The translations under genes and the position numbers were made by a program. A DNA stretch of 64,000 nucleotides, from assembly GCF_042653765.1 (NCBI RefSeq), contig NZ_JBHSEZ010000008.1, forward strand, positions 8,750 to 72,749, in the 5' to 3' direction. The notes beneath the pieces are model-generated. The model did not search any database. It was not told the origin of the DNA and worked only from the letters and a program-made list of their open reading frames with translations. The stretch comes from Castellaniella denitrificans (lineage in GTDB: Bacteria; Pseudomonadota; Gammaproteobacteria; Burkholderiales; Burkholderiaceae_B). The first letter of the stretch is position 1, and the number at the start of each line of letters is the position of its first letter. Shown here one piece after another: positions 9,770 through 17,660 of the stretch.

Positions 9770-11035
9770 ATGCAGACATCCGCTTCCCCCTCCTCTCCCG
9801 CTCCCGAGCGCGTCTTCGGCTGGCACGACCACGCCGCCCTGTGGTTCAGCCTGGGCGTGGGCCTGCTGGTGATCCAGGTCGGCGCCTACCTGGTGCCGGC
9901 GCTGGGCACGCGCGATGCCCTGGCCGCCGTGGTCGTCGGCTCGGTCCTGGGCGCCGGCCTGCTGGCCTGGGTGGCCCGCCTGGGCTGCGACAGCGGCCTG
10001 TCCAGCGCCGGCCTGATCCATGCCGCCTACGGCCAGGGCTTCGCCCGGCTGCCCGTGCTGCTGAACATCGCGCAACTGCTCGGCTGGGCGACCTTCGAAC
10101 TGGTCGTGATGCGCGACGGCACCGCCGCCATCGCCCGCCAGGCCCTGGGCCTGGACACGGGCCTGGCGCTACCGACCCTGTTCTGGGGGCTCGTCGTCCT
10201 GGCCCTGCTGCGCGGGTCCATGATCGCCCTGGTGCGGCGCATCGTCAGCCGCATCGGCCTGCCCCTGGTGATCCTGTCGCTGATCTGGCTGAGCGTCCAG
10301 TTCGCCCTCAAACTGGACGCCGACGGGCTGCGCGCCCTGTGGCTGCGCGCCGGCGACGGCAGCATGAACGCCTTCCAGGCGCTGGACCTGGTGATCGCCA
10401 TGCCGGTGTCCTGGCTGCCGCTGGTCGCGGACTACGCCCGGCACGGCCGCAGCGGCCGGGGCGCCCTGGGCGGCACCTGGCTGGGCTACGCGATCGCCAA
10501 CATCTGGTGCTACGCGCTGGGCGTGCTGGTGATCGCCGTCACCGGCCCCGACCTGGACATGGTGGCCGCCCTGCTGCTGGCGCAAGGCGGCCTGGTGGCC
10601 CTGGGCCTGATCCTGATCGACGAGCTGGACAACACTTACGGCGACCTGTATTCGGGTTCCGTATCGGCCCACAGCCTGTGGCAGGGCGCCAGCCTGAAGA
10701 CCTGGGGCACGCTCCTGGCCGCGGCCTCGATCGGGCTGGCGATGGTGCTGCCCATGCACACGCTGGAACCCTTCCTGCTGACGCTCAGCTCGGTCTTCGT
10801 ACCCTTGTTCGGCACCATCCTGGGCCGCCTGGGGACGCAGCCCGCCCGCCTGGCCGACGCGCCGCGCGCCCTGCATGCCGCCCCGGCCCTGACCTGGGTA
10901 CTGGGGATCGCGGTCTACCACGCCCTGGCGCAATGGGCGCCGCAGTACGGCAGCGCCCTGCCGACGCTGCTCCTGACCTTCGTCCTGGGCGCGCTCGGCG
11001 CGCGCGCCGGCGCCCGGACCGCGCAGGCCGCCTGA
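9770..11035 (+). CDS. cytX: CytX-type hydroxymethylpyrimidine / thiamine-precursor transporter
   Basis: A 421-residue NCS1-family (cytosine/purine permease) transporter (starts MQTSASPSSP) with about twelve membrane helices. Family features include FGWHDHAALWFSLGVGLLV at the N-terminus and LPLVADYARHGRSGRGALGG near residue 220. NCS1 members controlled by TPP riboswitches are called CytX and are inferred to import hydroxymethylpyrimidine for thiamine synthesis. The riboswitch directly upstream supports that assignment over cytosine uptake. The start at 9770 was chosen because the upstream in-frame ATG (9725) lies too close to the aptamer and would add a proline-rich extension; no strong Shine-Dalgarno is seen. 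Confidence 0.88.
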   Translation: MQTSASPSSPAPERVFGWHDHAALWFSLGVGLLVIQVGAYLVPALGTRDALAAVVVGSVLGAGLLAWVARLGCDSGLSSAGLIHAAYGQGFARLPVLLNIAQLLGWATFELVVMRDGTAAIARQALGLDTGLALPTLFWGLVVLALLRGSMIALVRRIVSRIGLPLVILSLIWLSVQFALKLDADGLRALWLRAGDGSMNAFQALDLVIAMPVSWLPLVADYARHGRSGRGALGGTWLGYAIANIWCYALGVLVIAVTGPDLDMVAALLLAQGGLVALGLILIDELDNTYGDLYSGSVSAHSLWQGASLKTWGTLLAAASIGLAMVLPMHTLEPFLLTLSSVFVPLFGTILGRLGTQPARLADAPRALHAAPALTWVLGIAVYHALAQWAPQYGSALPTLLLTFVLGALGARAGARTAQAA

Positions 11036-11183
11036 CGGCAAACGTCCGGCGGCCCCGGGCCGGAGACACGCCGCTCCGGAGGCCGCCGCGCGGGAGCCGG
11101 TACAATGGCGCCCGACACCCATCGAATGCACCCGGACGCGCGTCCAGGCGGAATCGGCCGCCGGCGCCCGCCGCATACCCGCC

Positions 11184-11885
11184 ATGACCCAGGGGAAACC
11201 CGTGAAGAACGCCAAGGCTCGTCTGTTCGAAGACCTCAAGCAGCAGATCCTGACGATGGAGCTGGGCCCGGACGAGGATCTGGACGAGGTCGAGCTGTGC
11301 GAACGCTACGGCCTGTCGCGCACGCCCGTGCGCGAGATCTTCCGCCGCCTGAGCGGCGAAGGCTACGTCTACATCCGCGAGAACCGTGGCGTGCGCGTCT
11401 CGCCGATGAACCACTCCACCCTGCGCAACTTCTTCCTGGTGGCGCCGATGATCTACGCGGCGGTGGGCCGGCTGGCGGTGCAGCATTTCACCCCCGCCCA
11501 ACTGGCCGAGCTGAAGGAAACGCAGGCGCAGTTCCGCCAGGCGAGCCTGGCCGGCGACATCCCGGCGATGGTCCTGAAGAACAACCGCTTCCATGAAATC
11601 ATGGGGGAAATGTCGGGCAACGTCTATCTGCAGACCAGCCTGAACCGCCTGCTGGTCGACCACGCCCGCATCGGCCGCACGTTCTACCAGCCGCATGACG
11701 AGGACACGGCCAGGCGCCGCCAGTTGTCCATCGACCACCACGACCAGTTCATCGAGGCCATCGAGGCCCGCGACGAGGAAGCCATCGTGCGGCTTTCCTA
11801 CGAGCACATGGAACTCTCACGCGAGAACATGGAACTGTTCATCACGCCTCCCGGACTGAAGCCGGAACCGCCGCCGGCGCCATGA
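11184..11885 (+). CDS. GntR-family transcriptional regulator (paralogue 1)
   Basis: A 233-residue GntR/FadR-subfamily repressor. The N-terminal winged helix (residues ~10-75) has GLSRTPVREIFRRLSGEG. The C-terminal all-helical FCD-like ligand domain contains the metal-site pattern NNRFHEIMGE, then DHHDQFIEAI. It closely resembles the second regulator encoded 240 bp downstream, and the pair looks like a tandem duplication. No metabolic gene directly follows it, so its target is unknown. An in-frame GTG at 11202 with AGGGGAAA upstream is an alternative start six codons later. Confidence 0.88.
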   Translation: MTQGKPVKNAKARLFEDLKQQILTMELGPDEDLDEVELCERYGLSRTPVREIFRRLSGEGYVYIRENRGVRVSPMNHSTLRNFFLVAPMIYAAVGRLAVQHFTPAQLAELKETQAQFRQASLAGDIPAMVLKNNRFHEIMGEMSGNVYLQTSLNRLLVDHARIGRTFYQPHDEDTARRRQLSIDHHDQFIEAIEARDEEAIVRLSYEHMELSRENMELFITPPGLKPEPPPAP

Positions 11886-12127
11886 CCCGGCCGGCCTGAC
11901 GGCCCACTCCTTTCTCACCATCCTTCCACGCCGCGGCTCCCTTCGCCGGAGCCCGTGGCGCGCCGCCGCGCGCCGCGCCGGGATCGTCCGGCATCCCGCG
12001 AGAGACCTCCCGGGGCGCGTCGCGCCCCGCGCCCGATCCGCGTGCCATCCAAAAATGTATTTGACAAAAATACAAACATGACTATAATAAAATACAAATT
12101 AAATACATTAAGTGGACGAGACAAAGC
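11886..12127 (+). promoter_or_regulatory. Intergenic region between the two GntR genes: promoter and repeated AAATACA operators
   Basis: The first 160 nt are GC-rich with no feature I can support. The last 75 nt turn sharply AT-rich. TTGACA (12061-12066) and TATAAT (12083-12088), with a 16-nt spacer, form a near-perfect sigma-70 promoter. A perfect inverted repeat TGTATTT-N5-AAATACA (12056-12074) overlaps the -35 box. The same AAATACA word recurs at 12090-12096 and 12101-12107, that is 22 and 11 nt apart. This arrangement suggests co-operative repression by a GntR dimer, most simply the protein encoded just downstream. Confidence 0.8.
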
Positions 12128-12871
12128 ATGGAGCAATCCCGCTCGACGGCCGCCGGATCCCCGGCGTCGGCGAAAAACGGCAAGGCCAGGCTCTTCGAGG
12201 ACCTGAAGCACCGGATCCTCACGCTGCAGCTGAACCCCGACGAGGACCTGGACGAACTCGACCTGTGCAGGCGCTACGGCCTGTCGCGCACGCCCGTGCG
12301 CGAGGTCTTCCGCCGCCTGAGCGGCGAGGGCTACGTCTACATCCGCGAAAACTTCGGCGCGCGCGTCGCGCCCATGAACCACGCCACCCTGCGGCATTTC
12401 TTCCTGGCCGCGCCGATGATCTACGCCGCGACCGGCCGCCTGGCGGCTCGCCACTTCAGGCCGGCCCAGCTCGCCCAGCTCCGGGACACGCAGGAACAGT
12501 TCAGGCAGGCCGGGGAAACGGGCGACATGGCCGCCCTGGTCCTGAAGAACAACCGCTTCCACGAAATCATGGGCGAGATGTCGGGAAACATCTATCTGCA
12601 AGCCAGCCTGAACCGCCTGCTGGTCGACCACGCCCGCATCGGCCATACGTTCTACCTGTCGCACGACGAAGACATGGCCGGGCGCCAGCGGCTGGCCGCC
12701 GGACACCACGACCAGTTCATCGACGCCCTCGCGGCCCGCGACGAGGAAGCCATCGTCCGGATCACCTTCGAGCACTGGGAACTGTCGCGCCAGAACATGG
12801 AAATGTTCATCACGCCCGCCGGGCTCGACCCGCACCTGCCGCACGAACGTGCGGAAACCCTGCCGACCTAG
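12128..12871 (+). CDS. GntR-family transcriptional regulator (paralogue 2, operon leader)
   Basis: A 247-residue GntR/FadR-type regulator, highly similar along its length to the regulator at 11184. The winged helix contains GLSRTPVREVFRRLSGEG, and the FCD-type ligand domain has NNRFHEIMGE and HHDQFIDAL. It is the first gene of a rightward operon: the DHDPS-family gene begins 10 nt after its stop. The strong promoter in front of it is overlapped by AAATACA-type repeats. It is probably an autoregulated repressor of the catabolic and transport genes downstream, relieved by the imported substrate or a product. Confidence 0.9.
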   Translation: MEQSRSTAAGSPASAKNGKARLFEDLKHRILTLQLNPDEDLDELDLCRRYGLSRTPVREVFRRLSGEGYVYIRENFGARVAPMNHATLRHFFLAAPMIYAATGRLAARHFRPAQLAQLRDTQEQFRQAGETGDMAALVLKNNRFHEIMGEMSGNIYLQASLNRLLVDHARIGHTFYLSHDEDMAGRQRLAAGHHDQFIDALAARDEEAIVRITFEHWELSRQNMEMFITPAGLDPHLPHERAETLPT

Positions 12872-12881
12872 GAGCAATCGA

Positions 12882-13790
12882 ATGTTCGAAGGCATCTACA
12901 CCCCCGCCATCACCCCCCACGAGGCCGACGGCCGGATCGACAAGGCGGCGTTCGCCGAACTGCTCGAATCCCTGATCGAGGCCGGCGTGCACGGCATCGT
13001 CGTCGCCGGCTCCACCGGCGAGTACTACGCGCAGACGGCCCAGGAACGGATCGACCTGGCCACCTACGCCAAGGAAGTCATCGGCACCCGCGTGCCGCTG
13101 GTGGTCGGCACGGGCGCCACGCGCACCGAGGAATCCATCGAATACGCCCAGGCCGCCCGGGCCCTGGGCGCGGACGCGATCCTGGTGGGCTCGCCTCCCT
13201 ATGCCCTGCCCCTGGAGTCGGAAAACGCCGACCACGCGCTGGCGATCGACCGGGCCGCGGGCCTGCCCATCATGCTCTACAACTATCCGGGCCGCATGGG
13301 CGTGCACATGGGCCGCGACTACCTGGCCCGGGTGACGCGCTCGAAGAACGTCGTGGCGATCAAGGAAAGCTCGGGCGACATCAACCGGGTCCACCTGCTG
13401 GCCCGGGAATTTCCGCGGATCGAGATGTCCTGCGGCTGGGACGACCAGGCGCTGGAGTTCTTCGCCTGGGGCGCGCGCAGCTGGGTCTGCGCGGGATCCA
13501 ATTTCCTGGCGCGCGAGCACGTGGCCCTGTACCGGGCCTGCGTGCTGGAAAACGACTTCGACAAGGGCCGCAGGATCATGGGGGCCATGATGCCCTTCAT
13601 GAATTTCCTGGACGCGGGCAAGTTCGTGCAGTCGATCAAGTACGGCTGCGAACTGAACGGGCTGGCGGCCGGCCCGGCGCGCGCGCCGCTCCAGCCGCTG
13701 GACGAAGAGGAAAAGGCCCGCTTCCAGGCCATCGTCGCCGAGCTCAAGCGCACGATCGCCGGCATCGTCTCGGGAGCCGACCATGCCTGA
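12882..13790 (+). CDS. DHDPS/N-acetylneuraminate lyase-family enzyme
   Basis: A 302-residue class I aldolase-fold enzyme (starts MFEGIYTPAI) with GGAG just upstream. The Schiff-base lysine is Lys161 (VAIKESSGD) and the catalytic tyrosine Tyr133 (LYNYPGRMG), the same positions as in E. coli DapA. The pyruvate-carboxylate loop reads AGSTGEYY. The family also includes keto-deoxy-sugar-acid dehydratases, aldolases and the pyrroline-4-hydroxy-2-carboxylate deaminase of hydroxyproline breakdown. Its operon with a PuuC-like aldehyde dehydrogenase and an FAD amine oxidase argues for a catabolic lyase or deaminase rather than lysine synthesis. It overlaps the next gene by 8 nt. Confidence 0.88.
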   Translation: MFEGIYTPAITPHEADGRIDKAAFAELLESLIEAGVHGIVVAGSTGEYYAQTAQERIDLATYAKEVIGTRVPLVVGTGATRTEESIEYAQAARALGADAILVGSPPYALPLESENADHALAIDRAAGLPIMLYNYPGRMGVHMGRDYLARVTRSKNVVAIKESSGDINRVHLLAREFPRIEMSCGWDDQALEFFAWGARSWVCAGSNFLAREHVALYRACVLENDFDKGRRIMGAMMPFMNFLDAGKFVQSIKYGCELNGLAAGPARAPLQPLDEEEKARFQAIVAELKRTIAGIVSGADHA

Positions 13791-15294
13791 AGCACTGACC
13801 GCCGCAGGATACGCGCAGCTCGCCGGGACGCTGGACTTTCCCCGGGAAGCCTACATCGGCGGACGCCACCGGCCGGCGGCGTCCGGCCGCACCTTCCCCA
13901 CGGTCAATCCGGCGACCGGCGAAGTCCTGTCCCACCTGGCGGCCTGCGACGCCGCCGACGTGGACCTGGCCGCCGCCGCGGCCAGGGAAGCCTTCGAGGA
14001 CGGCCGCTGGCGCCTGCGCGCGCCGGCCGGGCGCAAGACCGTCCTGCTGGCGCTGGCCGACCTGATGGAGCGGCACTGGCACGAGTTGGCCGTCCTGGAA
14101 AGCCTGGACAGCGGCAAGCCCGTGGGCGAATGCCATGCCGTGGACCTGCCGGAAACCCTGCGCACGATCCGCTGGCACGCCGAGCTGATCGACAAGATCT
14201 ACGACCACACGGCTCCGGTGGGCGCGGACGCCCTGGCCCTCGTCGTGCGCGAACCCATCGGCGTGGTCGGCCTGGTCCTGCCGTGGAACTTCCCCCTGCT
14301 GATGCTGGCCTGGAAGATCGGCCCCGCGCTCGCGGCCGGCTGCTCGGTGATCGTCAAGCCGGCGGAACAGACCTCGATGACCGCCCTGCGGGTGGCGGAA
14401 CTGGCCAGCCAGGCGGGCATCCCGCCCGGCGTCTTCAACGTCGTGACCGGCACCGGCCAGGACGCGGGCGCGCCCATCGGCCTGCATCCGGACATCGCCA
14501 TGGTCAGCTTCACCGGCTCGACCGCCACCGGACGCCGCTTCCTGCGCTACGCCGCCGACTCCAACCTCAAGCGCGTCGTGCTGGAATGCGGCGGCAAGAA
14601 CCCCGCCGTCGTGCTCGCCGACGCCGAGGACCTGGACCGCGTCGCGGAACACATCGTCAACGGCGCGTTCTGGAACATGGGCGAGAACTGCTCGGCCACC
14701 TCGCGCCTGATCGTCCATTCGTCCATCAAGGACGAACTGGTGAAGCGCGTCCTGCGGGCCATGCGCGAATGGAAGATGGGCGATCCGCTGGATCCCGCGA
14801 ACCGCATGGGCGCCCTGGTCAGCCCGGCGCACTTCCGGAAGGTGCAATCGTTCCTGGCGCGGGCCCGGGCCGAGTCGCTGGCCGTGGCGGCGGGCGGCTC
14901 CACGCGCGACGACATCTACATCGAGCCCACCGTGATCGTCGACGTCGGCCGCGACAGCCCCCTGTTCCGCGAGGAAATCTTCGGGCCGGTCCTGGCCGTG
15001 ACGACCTTCGACACGCTGGAGCAGGCCATCGCCCTGGCCAACGACACGAGCTACGGCCTGGCGGCCTCCGTCCACACCGGCAGCCTGCGCCACGCCATCC
15101 GGCTGGCGCACGCCATCCGCGCCGGCATCGTGACGGTGAACTGCTTCGGCGAAGGAGACGTCACCACCCCCTTCGGGGGCCACAAGGAATCCGGCTTCGG
15201 CGGCCGGGACAAGTCGATCTGGGCGCATGACCAGTACACCGAGCTGAAGACCATCTGGATCGACACCTCGGCGCCCGCGGAGGCCGGACGATGA
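13783..15294 (+). CDS. PuuC/betaine-aldehyde-type aldehyde dehydrogenase
   Basis: A 503-residue NAD(P)-dependent aldehyde dehydrogenase. The fold motif VLPWNFPLLMLAWKIGPALA, the cofactor loop FTGSTATGR, the general base in LECGGKNPAVV and the catalytic cysteine in GENCSATSRL are all present. The C-terminus (SGFGGRDKSIWAHDQYTELK) is the pattern of gamma-glutamylaminobutyraldehyde and aminoaldehyde dehydrogenases (PuuC-like). It should oxidise the aldehyde released by the FAD oxidase encoded next to it, whose ATG overlaps its stop by 4 nt. The exact substrate is not known. Confidence 0.93.
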   Translation: MPEALTAAGYAQLAGTLDFPREAYIGGRHRPAASGRTFPTVNPATGEVLSHLAACDAADVDLAAAAAREAFEDGRWRLRAPAGRKTVLLALADLMERHWHELAVLESLDSGKPVGECHAVDLPETLRTIRWHAELIDKIYDHTAPVGADALALVVREPIGVVGLVLPWNFPLLMLAWKIGPALAAGCSVIVKPAEQTSMTALRVAELASQAGIPPGVFNVVTGTGQDAGAPIGLHPDIAMVSFTGSTATGRRFLRYAADSNLKRVVLECGGKNPAVVLADAEDLDRVAEHIVNGAFWNMGENCSATSRLIVHSSIKDELVKRVLRAMREWKMGDPLDPANRMGALVSPAHFRKVQSFLARARAESLAVAAGGSTRDDIYIEPTVIVDVGRDSPLFREEIFGPVLAVTTFDTLEQAIALANDTSYGLAASVHTGSLRHAIRLAHAIRAGIVTVNCFGEGDVTTPFGGHKESGFGGRDKSIWAHDQYTELKTIWIDTSAPAEAGR

Positions 15295-16622
15295 GCGACA
15301 GGACCATCCGCCGCCAGCCGGCCGAGACCGGCGTCTCGGGCTGGGAAGCCATCGCGCCCCGGCGGTTCCCGCCGCGCGTCCTGGATTCCGCCCTGCGGGC
15401 CGACTGGCTGATCGTCGGCGCCGGTTTCGGCGGCCTGTCGGCCGCGCGGCGGCTGCGCCAGTTGCGCCCGGCGGACAGCATCGTCGTGCTCGACGCCCAG
15501 GAAGTCGCGATCGGCGCCTCCGGGCGCAATTCCGGCTTCATGATCGACGTGCCCCACAACCTGACGTCCGGCAACTATTCCGTCGGCGGGGCGGCGTCCA
15601 GCCTGCTGGAGATCAGCCAGAACCGCATGGCCATCGCCTTCGCCTCCGAAATCGCGCGGGAATACGGCATGCCCGCCGAGACCTTCGATCCCTCGGGCAA
15701 GATCAACGCCGCCGCCACGGAACGGGGGCTGAGGCTGAACCGCGGCTTCGCCGACTCGCTGCGGCAGATCGGAGAGCCCAGCGAGACCCTGGACGCCGCC
15801 CAGATGCGCGAGATCACCGGGTCCGGCTACTACCTGGGGGGCGTCTACACCCCGGGCGCGGTGATGATCCAGCCCGCCGACTACATCCGGCGCCTGGCCC
15901 AGGGACTGGCGGGCGAGATCGACCTGTTCGAGAACTCGCCCGTGCTGTCGCTCGCCCGCAAGGGCCAGGTCTGGGAAGCGGTCTCGCGCCGCGGCAGCGT
16001 GCAGGCGCCGCGGGTCATCCTGGCCGTCAACGGCCACGTCGAGAGCTTCGGCCACTTCCGCCGCCGCCTGATCCACGTCTACACCTACGCGTCCATGAGC
16101 GCGGCGTTTCCGGCGGGCCAGGGCGGCGCCGACCGGTGGGCGCTGCTGCCCGCCGACCCCATGGGCGCCACGCTGCGCAAGATCACCCGCGACGGGCGAT
16201 CGCGCATCGTGATCCGGACGCACTTCACCTACAACCCCGACATCCGCGTCTCCGAACGGCAGGTGGCGCGGATCGCCGCCCAGGAACGGCGTTCCTTCGA
16301 CGAACGCTTTCCCGCGCTGAAGGACGTCCCGATGGAATTCAGCTGGGCCGGGGCGCTGTGCCTGAGCACCAACCACACGCCCGCCTTCGGGGAAATCGAG
16401 CCGGGACTCTATTCCGCCTGCTGCGAGAACGGGCTGGGCACGGTCAAGAGCACCCTGGCCGGGATGATGGCCGCGGAACTGGCCACCGGCACGTCCAGCG
16501 AACCCTTGCGGCAGTTCCGGCGGCAGCCGCAGCCGGGGCGCCTGCCGCCCCGGCCCATCGCCTGGCTGGGCATCAACGCCGTCATCCGATGGCACCAATT
16601 GCGTGCCGGCCGGGAGGGCTGA
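15291..16622 (+). CDS. FAD-dependent amine oxidase/dehydrogenase (PuuB/DAO-like)
   Basis: A 443-residue flavoprotein of the D-amino-acid-oxidase fold. The dinucleotide-binding motif LIVGAGFGGLSAARRLR starts near residue 38, and the second FAD contact GASGRNSGFMID follows, as in gamma-glutamylputrescine oxidase PuuB. The C-terminal CENGLGTVKSTLAGMMAAEL is the conserved FAD-closing segment. Such enzymes convert amines, N-methyl amino acids or polyamine derivatives to imines and aldehydes. Its place between a PuuC-like dehydrogenase and a betaine-type importer suggests that the imported solute is an amine. No PuuA-type glutamine ligase is nearby, so it is not a standard Puu pathway. Confidence 0.88.
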   Translation: MSDRTIRRQPAETGVSGWEAIAPRRFPPRVLDSALRADWLIVGAGFGGLSAARRLRQLRPADSIVVLDAQEVAIGASGRNSGFMIDVPHNLTSGNYSVGGAASSLLEISQNRMAIAFASEIAREYGMPAETFDPSGKINAAATERGLRLNRGFADSLRQIGEPSETLDAAQMREITGSGYYLGGVYTPGAVMIQPADYIRRLAQGLAGEIDLFENSPVLSLARKGQVWEAVSRRGSVQAPRVILAVNGHVESFGHFRRRLIHVYTYASMSAAFPAGQGGADRWALLPADPMGATLRKITRDGRSRIVIRTHFTYNPDIRVSERQVARIAAQERRSFDERFPALKDVPMEFSWAGALCLSTNHTPAFGEIEPGLYSACCENGLGTVKSTLAGMMAAELATGTSSEPLRQFRRQPQPGRLPPRPIAWLGINAVIRWHQLRAGREG

Positions 16623-16706
16623 GCTCCCGGCGACGCAAGCCGGGGCGCCCGCGCCCCGGACACCGCAGCAAACCGACCCTACCATTATGAGATCAGGAGA
16701 CACGAC

Positions 16707-17558
16707 ATGAAAATTTTCAGGAAACTGCTCTGCGCCGCCGCGATGGCCGGCGCCATGGCATCCTCCGCCCACGCGGCCAAGGAGACCATCACCATGGGGA
16801 CGATGTCATGGGAAGACCTGACCCCCATCACCTACGTCACCAAGCACGTCCTGGAGGACGCGGGCTACGAGGTCAAGGTGACCGAGTTCTCCGAATGGGG
16901 CATCGCCTACGCCGCGCTGGTCAAGGGCGACGTGCAGATCATGGCCTCGCAGATCAATTACGCGGGCCAGGACTACTGGAACCGCAACAAGAACCGGCTG
17001 GAAAAGCTCTCGCCCGTCTCCTTCGGGCTGTACCAGGCGGTCGCCGTCCCGAAGTACGTGACGATCGACTCCATGGAGCAGCTCAACGAGCACGTCGACC
17101 AGTTCGGCGGCAAGATCGTCGGCATCGAGCCCGGGTCCGGGCTGATGAGCGACGCCGCCAAGGCCGTCAAGGCCTACGACCTGAAGTACAAGCTGATCGA
17201 CGGCAGCACGGCCGGCATGACCGCGGCGCTGAAATCCGCGGTCGACCGCAAGGAATGGATCGCCGTGACGCTGTGGGATCCGACCTGGATGATGGTGAAG
17301 TACGACATGAAGTTCCTGAAGGATCCCAAGGAAGTCTTCCCCGGACCGCAGGGCTACTACTGGATCGGCAAGAAGGGCTTCTCCCAGGAGCATCCGGGCG
17401 CGCGCGAGGCGCTGGCGGGCATCTACATCCCCCTGAGCGCCATCGCCGAGATCAACGTCGGCATGAACGACGGACAGACGGTGCAGCAAGCCAGCGATGC
17501 CTGGGTCGCGAAGAACGCCGACCGCGTCAAGCGCTGGGAAAACATGAAGAAGTACTGA
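16707..17558 (+). CDS. Glycine betaine/proline-type ABC transporter substrate-binding protein
   Basis: A 283-residue periplasmic protein of the OpuAC/ProX fold. A signal peptide (MKIFRKLLCAAAMAGAMASS with cleavage after AHA) leads into the mature domain. Tryptophans that could form an aromatic cage for a quaternary or methylated amine lie in TMSWEDL, EFSEWGIAY and VTLWDPTWMMVKYD. The last motif is normally GWTPHW in betaine binders, so the ligand may differ. A strong AGGAGA precedes the ATG. A 17-bp hairpin follows the gene and probably stabilises its transcript over that of the downstream membrane genes. Confidence 0.9.
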   Translation: MKIFRKLLCAAAMAGAMASSAHAAKETITMGTMSWEDLTPITYVTKHVLEDAGYEVKVTEFSEWGIAYAALVKGDVQIMASQINYAGQDYWNRNKNRLEKLSPVSFGLYQAVAVPKYVTIDSMEQLNEHVDQFGGKIVGIEPGSGLMSDAAKAVKAYDLKYKLIDGSTAGMTAALKSAVDRKEWIAVTLWDPTWMMVKYDMKFLKDPKEVFPGPQGYYWIGKKGFSQEHPGAREALAGIYIPLSAIAEINVGMNDGQTVQQASDAWVAKNADRVKRWENMKKY

Positions 17559-17568
17559 GACGGCCCGC

Positions 17569-17606
17569 GCCCGGGCTCCGCCGCCGCCCGGCGGCGGAGC
17601 CCGGGC
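17569..17606 (+). other. 17-bp perfect stem-loop between binding protein and ATPase genes
   Basis: GCCCGGGCTCCGCCGCC (17569-17585) pairs without mismatch with 17590-17606 around a 4-nt loop. No T-tract follows, so it is not a typical full terminator. A hairpin here commonly protects upstream binding-protein mRNA or partly terminates, raising the ratio of binding protein to membrane subunits. That role is inferred from position. Confidence 0.75.
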
Positions 17607-17660
17607 CCAGGCACGAGGCAAGAACCCACGTGCGCGCCATCCGCGCATCCGGAGCATCGC

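Noticed and set aside
11036..11183. Promoter for the first GntR gene at TACAAT (11101-11106)
   Set aside because: There is no -35 element at a fitting distance and no copy of the AAATACA word found before the second GntR gene.
12882..13790. Biosynthetic DapA (lysine pathway)
   Set aside because: Catalytic Tyr133 and Lys161 match the whole superfamily, but operon context with an amine oxidase, aldehyde dehydrogenase and importer points to catabolism.
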